Of a DNA stretch of 48,119 bases, positions 44,170 to 48,119 are shown piece after piece. The position numbers and the translations under genes were made by a program. Origin of the DNA: Ruminiclostridium cellobioparum subsp. termitidis CT1112 (GTDB taxonomy: Bacteria; Bacillota; Clostridia; Acetivibrionales; DSM-1351); contig NZ_AORV01000051.1 in the NCBI RefSeq assembly GCF_000350485.1, positions 1 to 48,119 of the forward strand, read 5' to 3'. The first letter of the stretch is position 1. Every line of letters starts with the position of its first letter. The notes beneath the pieces are model-generated. The model was not told where the DNA came from and did no database searches. It saw only the letters and a program-made list of their open reading frames with translations.

Positions 44170-44953
44170 CTTGAACCACCATCCTTTTCCTGCCCAAATA
44201 CCATACACCCGCGGCAGTTACGAAAAATATACCGGCCCATAGACACTGGGCAGTCAATTCATTTGCAATCTGTTCATAACTTAAATACTGCGTAAAAATC
44301 ATTGCCGGTACCGCATAAATATAGCGGAACGGCAAGTAATTATTAATACTCTTTAGAAATTCAGGAAATAGAAAAACCGGAATCCACATACCCGACAATA
44401 ATTTGTATACTGCGGATAGCAGCATATTTAACGGCCAGGTTACAATTAACCAAAAAGCCATTATTCCCACTAAATATGAATACAAAAAATTAATTATGTA
44501 ACCCAATGCTATGGAAATCAGAAACAAACCCAGCCGGCTATTACAGAACGCAATATTTTTTCCCAGGAGTAATGATATCAATAAAAGCGGCAGCGTTTGA
44601 AATATCACGTTCAGCAATGTTTCACCCATCTGCTTGCAAAATGTCATACAGGCAAAATTTAGCGGTCTCATGAGATCGAATACAATATCTCCTGTCCGTA
44701 TTTCATTGTTTAGCCAGGCGGTTATATTACTTTCCATAAATGTATTCACAATATTTACTACAATGACATAGCTCATTGTTTCGTTAAATCCATGTCCGGT
44801 ACTTATCTGACCATTGGATTGATATAATGCATTCCATAAACAAACCTGCATAACCAGGAATAAAACCTTGGAGAAGAATTTCATCCATTGATTAAAGGGA
44901 TATGCCAGGATCGATTCCATTGAGATTTTTGTATAGTTTAAATATCCTCTCAT
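44162..44953 (-). CDS. ABC-2 family exporter permease (first permease)
   Basis: 263 residues with six predicted membrane helices. The RGYLNYTKISMESILAYPFN start and the loop NNEIRTGDIVFDLMRPLNF are typical of the DUF990/ABC-2 exporter permease family that pairs with a sister permease and one ATPase. The ATG at 44953 has GGGGG six bases upstream and overlaps the ATPase stop by four bases (ATGA); a preceding ATG is too close to the ribosome site. The sister permease gene overlaps its end by eight bases. Substrate unknown; relatives export antibiotics, cationic compounds or lipids. Confidence 0.83.
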   Translation of the reverse strand: MRGYLNYTKISMESILAYPFNQWMKFFSKVLFLVMQVCLWNALYQSNGQISTGHGFNETMSYVIVVNIVNTFMESNITAWLNNEIRTGDIVFDLMRPLNFACMTFCKQMGETLLNVIFQTLPLLLISLLLGKNIAFCNSRLGLFLISIALGYIINFLYSYLVGIMAFWLIVTWPLNMLLSAVYKLLSGMWIPVFLFPEFLKSINNYLPFRYIYAVPAMIFTQYLSYEQIANELTAQCLWAGIFFVTAAGVWYLGRKRMVVQGG

Positions 44954-45951
44954 ATGCATCCCCCATTATCTATTTCATAATAAATCTTTTTTACAATATC
45001 CTCCAGACAGCTATCCTCAACCTGTATATCGGAAAATGTAAACTGATTTACCATGTCTCTTAAAACTTCCTGCGCTGAATACTTTTTTTTATCGAAAACA
45101 AGATAAAGTGCATCATCATACCTACAATTTATTTCTTTTGATGAAACACTTTTCTGTATTTCACCGGCAGTTTCCGGACAGCATTTTAATGTAATGGTGC
45201 TCATGCCGCCATATCTGGTTTTCAGGTTTTGCAGATTTCCCTGATAAATCAATCCTCCCCGATCAATTACTATCAGCTCATCACTAAGTTCCTCTATATC
45301 CTTCATATCATGGGTCGTCAGTAAAACTGTTGTTAACTTTCTCCGATTTATCTCCCGTATAAAATTTCTCATTTTCTCCTTTGTCGCAACATCAATACCT
45401 ATCGTTGGTTCGTCCAAAAACAATACCGAAGGATTATGCAGCAACGCAGCACATAGATCGGCACGCATTCTCTGCCCCAGACTCAAATGCCTGGTGGGCT
45501 GATTCATAAATTCATTCAGTCCGAGAATCTCCTGAAAAATATCAAGGTTCTCTTTATATTCCTGATCCGGTATGCGATACATATCCTTAAACAGCCGGAA
45601 AGATTCTATAATGGGGATATCCCACCATAATTGTGTTCTCTGGCCAAATACTACCCCGATTTGATATGCTATCTTTTTTTTATTTACTCCGACCATCTCA
45701 TCATTAATTCTGATTGTTCCGCGGTCCGGTGTCAGGATTCCAACCATCATCTTAATTGTTGTTGACTTGCCTGCTCCATTTTCACCAATAAACCCAACAA
45801 TCTTACCGGTTTCAATGTTGAAGGAAATATCGTTTACCGCATTGATTATTGTATAGTGCGGGTGGAAAAATTGCTTTACCGAACCAAGCAGTCCCTTTTC
45901 TCTCCTCACAACATGATAACTTTTTGAAATATGCTCCACATTAATTCCCAT
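44950..45951 (-). CDS. ABC transporter ATP-binding protein of the two-permease exporter
   Basis: 333 residues. Walker A GENGAGKS (56-63), Q-loop GQRTQLWW, signature LSLGQRMR (156-163), Walker B VLFLDEP (176-182) and His switch TTHDMKDIEELSD. The first 45 residues carry the ISKSYHVVRREKGLLGSVKQ pattern and the C-terminal 90 residues form an extension common to the natA-like/DUF990 exporter ATPases. Divergent from a LysR gene with 116 bases between. First in the exporter operon. Confidence 0.92.
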   Translation of the reverse strand: MGINVEHISKSYHVVRREKGLLGSVKQFFHPHYTIINAVNDISFNIETGKIVGFIGENGAGKSTTIKMMVGILTPDRGTIRINDEMVGVNKKKIAYQIGVVFGQRTQLWWDIPIIESFRLFKDMYRIPDQEYKENLDIFQEILGLNEFMNQPTRHLSLGQRMRADLCAALLHNPSVLFLDEPTIGIDVATKEKMRNFIREINRRKLTTVLLTTHDMKDIEELSDELIVIDRGGLIYQGNLQNLKTRYGGMSTITLKCCPETAGEIQKSVSSKEINCRYDDALYLVFDKKKYSAQEVLRDMVNQFTFSDIQVEDSCLEDIVKKIYYEIDNGGCI

Positions 45952-46019
45952 ACTGTATTGATCCCCTTCCGCTTTTACATTATAATAGCATTGTAAACAT
46001 TATTAGTAAAATTGAATTA

Positions 46020-46034
46020 ATAGATTGCAACTAT
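46020..46034. promoter_or_regulatory. Candidate LysR T-N11-A binding site
   Basis: ATAG-N7-CTAT forms a 15-base interrupted palindrome (the T-N11-A pattern of LysR-type operators) in the gap between the divergent LysR and ABC-ATPase genes, 34-48 bases before the LysR start. Confidence 0.4.
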
Positions 46035-46067
46035 CGATTTAATTGATATTATGGAGGCAGATACACT

Positions 46068-46958
46068 GTGAATATTAAACAACTGCACACTTTTCTTGTT
46101 CTTACAGAAAAAATGAATTTTACAGAAACAGCTTTACAGATCGGTTACGCACAATCCACTATAACCACTCAGATAAAATTACTTGAGGAGGAGCTGGGCA
46201 CCCCTCTCTTTGAACGCCTTGGCAAGACCATTGTACTGACTGCCTCCGGCCAGAGATTACTTCCCTATGCAAAAGATATGGTTCAATTAGAGCATAAAAT
46301 TATATCCCACGTTCCGGAATCAGAATCGCCCTCCGGTACATTGAAAATCGGAGTTGCAGAATCCCTGTGCTATACAAAATTTCCAAAACTCCTGCAGGAT
46401 TACAAAAGTCTGTATCCAAAGGTTGATATTCAGCTTAAATTTATAAATCACACTACATTTCCCCAACTTCTACAGGAGGGACTGCTGGATTTTGTTTATA
46501 CAATAAATACAGCATATAAAGACGATAATTTTCTGATTCCATATAGCCAGCCGGAATCCCTTGACTTTCTGGTTTCTCCCAACCACCCGCTGTCCCAATG
46601 TAAAATGGTCGTCGAAGAAGATATTGCAAAGTATCCTTTACTGCTTACCGATGCAAATTGCAATTTTCGTATTATGCTTTTATCCGACCTGGCAAGAAAA
46701 GGACTCACCTGCAAAATAGCTCTTGAGACATCAAGTAAAGAGATTCTTAAGCAATTTGCCGCTAATGGTCATGGTATTGCTTTCATCCCTTCCATTACAG
46801 CACAAAATGAATTGGCGGATCATAGTCTTGTAAAACTTAAATGGGGTGGTATGCAATTTCCCATTATGTCACAGATTATTATCCATAAAAACAAATTAAT
46901 AATGCCTGAAATAGAAGCTTTCTGGCATATTTATGAGACTTATTCACAAAACCCTTGA
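46068..46958 (+). CDS. LysR family transcriptional regulator
   Basis: 296 residues. N-terminal winged helix (MNIKQLHTFLVLTEKMNFTE, then YAQSTITTQIKLLEEELGTPLFER, about 1-60) and a periplasmic-binding-protein-like effector domain (about 90-295) with the usual TLKIGVAESL and TSSKEILKQFAANGHGIAFIP. GGAGG upstream of a GTG at 46068 supports the start. Divergent orientation from the exporter operon suggests it controls that operon in response to a small molecule (the standard LysR layout). Confidence 0.93.
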   Translation: MNIKQLHTFLVLTEKMNFTETALQIGYAQSTITTQIKLLEEELGTPLFERLGKTIVLTASGQRLLPYAKDMVQLEHKIISHVPESESPSGTLKIGVAESLCYTKFPKLLQDYKSLYPKVDIQLKFINHTTFPQLLQEGLLDFVYTINTAYKDDNFLIPYSQPESLDFLVSPNHPLSQCKMVVEEDIAKYPLLLTDANCNFRIMLLSDLARKGLTCKIALETSSKEILKQFAANGHGIAFIPSITAQNELADHSLVKLKWGGMQFPIMSQIIIHKNKLIMPEIEAFWHIYETYSQNP

Positions 46959-47002
46959 GTATACCGGCATACTCAGTAATATTCATCATATTGTGAATAT
47001 TA
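46957..47002 (+). terminator. Two tandem hairpins between the LysR and Spo0E-like genes
   Basis: GAGTAT-ACCGGC-ATACTC (46957-46974) then TAATATTCA with TGAATATTA (46977-47002). Neither has a strong T run, so termination is likely only partial; either could also be an mRNA-stability element or an operator. Confidence 0.35.
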
Positions 47003-47044
47003 ATTGCCTGCTTGCAAATACTGTCTTTGGAGGAGGAAATAAAT

Positions 47045-47218
47045 ATGAGCGAACTTCAAAGACTCCTGGATGATATAGATAAATTGCGTGAAAATTTACA
47101 TGAGGTTATAAGTAAAAAAGGCATCAACCTGACTGATCCTGAAATAATCTCAGCCAGCCAAATGCTGAATGCCGCCATAACCAAGTATAACGAAATAATA
47201 AACAAAAAGGGCTTATAG
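47045..47218 (+). CDS. Spo0E-like sporulation regulator (SQxLN variant)
   Basis: 57-residue peptide with the Spo0E family layout: two helices (MSELQRLLDDIDKLRENLHEVI and SASQMLNAAITKYNEIIN). Spo0E phosphatases dephosphorylate Spo0A-P and delay sporulation; the catalytic motif is SQELD, here SQMLN (38-42), with Asn replacing the essential Asp. So this copy may bind but be impaired in catalysis, or have shifted function. GGAGGAGG seven bases before the ATG is very strong. Confidence 0.75.
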   Translation: MSELQRLLDDIDKLRENLHEVISKKGINLTDPEIISASQMLNAAITKYNEIINKKGL

Positions 47219-47221
47219 ACG

Positions 47222-47292
47222 ACAGGCTGCTCTAAAACAAAAACAAATGAGACACATGTGTCTCATTTGTTTTTGTTTTGCAAACAGCCTGT
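47222..47292. terminator. 71-base nested palindrome acting as bidirectional terminator
   Basis: A perfect 46-base palindrome (47234-47279, two 23-base arms with A-rich start and T-rich end) is nested inside outer arms ACAGGCTG (47222-47229) and CAGCCTGT (47285-47292). The A/T-rich flanks provide U runs on both strands, so it can terminate the Spo0E-like gene (+) and the surface-protein gene (-). Among the longest perfect palindromes in the window. Confidence 0.8.
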
Positions 47293-47306
47293 TATTATGC
47301 CTGTGG

Positions 47307-48119
47307 CTATTTATATGAATTAAAGATGTTATAGAGTATCTGTGCCGCTTCAGCCCTGGTCGTCAGCATTTGAGGATTTAACCTGTTATTGGTGCTTCCG
47401 CCCACATAACCTGAGGCTATCATTGCAGATACATCGTTAACCGCATATTTTGCAATCTTGCCCGCATCAGAGAATTTTTTCAAATCCACAGGAGTTTTTG
47501 AAGGAAGCTCTCCCTTAGCTGCCTGTATGGCTTTTACCGTAAGCACCATCAGATCCTGTCTTGAAATATTGGCATTTGGGCTGAATTTATTTTCTCCGGT
47601 ACCTGCAGTTATCTTCAGTGCTTTGGCTGTACCGATTTCAGCAGAATATTTATACGCTTCAGGCACATCGCTGAAGTTGGACTTTACCTCAGAGGTAAGA
47701 CCCAGAGTTCTTATGAGCCAGCCTAAATATTCACCCCTGGTTACAGCCTTGTCAGGACTGAAAACAGTATCCGAAGTTCCCTGGGCAAAGCCGTATGAGG
47801 CCACGGTTACAACCGCAGGAGCGTACCATTTTTCACTCTTTACATCCTCAAAGCTCTTCATGATAAATGCTACGGCATATTTGCTGAAATGAGTGACTGT
47901 AAAGGCTACAACCTTCTTATCAGCTGAATATCTGGAATTTGGAACAACTATCCTGTTTCCGGTATCGTCTATATACCAGGCAATGATAAACTGAGGATTT
48001 TTAGCCTCAAAAGCCGTAGCCGTATAAGGGATGCTTACAGTTACCGGTTTGTCGGGATTACTCCACTTGATTATATTTCCGTCAACTCTAAGGCTTATAT
48101 CCACTACCGGCTTATCCCC
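47307..48119 (-). CDS. C-terminal part of an SLH-domain surface protein
   Basis: The frame is open across the right edge, so the start lies outside; 270 residues are visible. Residues about 1-80 are a beta-rich segment (TVSIPYTATAFEAKNPQFII, then YSADKKVVAFTVTHFSKYAV) like the predicted Ig-type segments in clostridial wall proteins. Three SLH repeats follow (FEDVKSEKWYAPAVVTVASY to YLGWLIRTLGL; FSDVPEAYKYSAEIGTAKAL to LMVLTVKAIQ; FSDAGKIAKYAVNDVSAMIA to EAAQILYNIF), which bind pyruvylated secondary wall polymer. So the whole is an S-layer-anchored extracellular protein; the catalytic or binding part is outside the window. Confidence 0.9.
   Translation of the reverse strand, partial: GDKPVVDISLRVDGNIIKWSNPDKPVTVSIPYTATAFEAKNPQFIIAWYIDDTGNRIVVPNSRYSADKKVVAFTVTHFSKYAVAFIMKSFEDVKSEKWYAPAVVTVASYGFAQGTSDTVFSPDKAVTRGEYLGWLIRTLGLTSEVKSNFSDVPEAYKYSAEIGTAKALKITAGTGENKFSPNANISRQDLMVLTVKAIQAAKGELPSKTPVDLKKFSDAGKIAKYAVNDVSAMIASGYVGGSTNNRLNPQMLTTRAEAAQILYNIFNSYK

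Overview
The window comes from a spore-forming, Gram-positive anaerobe of the Clostridia. The closest feel is the cellulolytic Ruminiclostridium/Acetivibrio group, but I cannot fix the genus. The evidence is clostridial gene content (LonB, a second AAA_32-type Lon protease, an HPr-like protein without His15, a Spo0E-like peptide, a C-terminal SLH triplet, a T-box leader), a tmRNA tag ending in ALAAA, strong AGGAGG-type ribosome sites and many TTG/GTG starts. The left 10.8 kb looks clearly more AT-rich than the rest.

Region 1 (1-10,800) is an accessory island. Reading leftwards on the minus strand it encodes a MORC/MutL-like GHKL ATPase, a Z1-domain superfamily-2 helicase, a PD-(D/E)XK nuclease of the DUF4420 type, an AIPR-family protein, a cytosine-C5 DNA methyltransferase with a large insert, and an HD-domain phosphohydrolase cut by the left edge. 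The first four are tightly packed behind one promoter; the methylase has its own. This is a multi-gene restriction/anti-phage system. The MORC/Z1/nuclease theme is known from comparative genomics, but the mechanism is poorly understood and the HD gene is an unusual addition. The island lies directly downstream of the 3' end of ssrA (tmRNA), a classic integration target, behind about 1.1 kb of decayed DNA.

Region 2 (10,800-26,500) is core genome. It holds ssrA and smpB (trans-translation), a PHP phosphoesterase, a DUF402 protein, a Cys-rich small protein, a lytic transglycosylase, tsaD, a secreted thermonuclease, lonB, clpX, clpP, tig, a metallophosphoesterase, uvrC and an HPr/Crh-like gene. 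Most of this is protein quality control (SmpB/tmRNA, LonB, ClpXP, trigger factor). A cluster of five DnaA-box sequences lies between the transglycosylase and tsaD, far from any dnaA gene.

Region 3 (26,600-34,100) is an ECF sigma / zinc-finger anti-sigma / polymer-forming membrane protein operon, a second Lon-type protease, and an amidohydrolase-tsaE-tsaB-rimI operon. The last supplies TsaB and TsaE, which act with TsaD to make t6A in tRNA.

Region 4 (34,400-39,450) is manganese homeostasis (MntR, a Cys-rich mini-protein and the Nramp transporter MntH), followed by a short methionyl-tRNA synthetase with an altered HIGH motif behind a Met T-box riboswitch, and an Lrp/AsnC regulator.

Region 5 (39,600-48,119) holds a UlaG-like MBL-fold hydrolase, a LytTR-DUF3021-ABC transporter operon, a three-gene ABC-2 exporter divergent from a LysR regulator, a Spo0E-like peptide, a very long palindromic terminator, and the C-terminus of an SLH-anchored surface protein that runs off the right edge.
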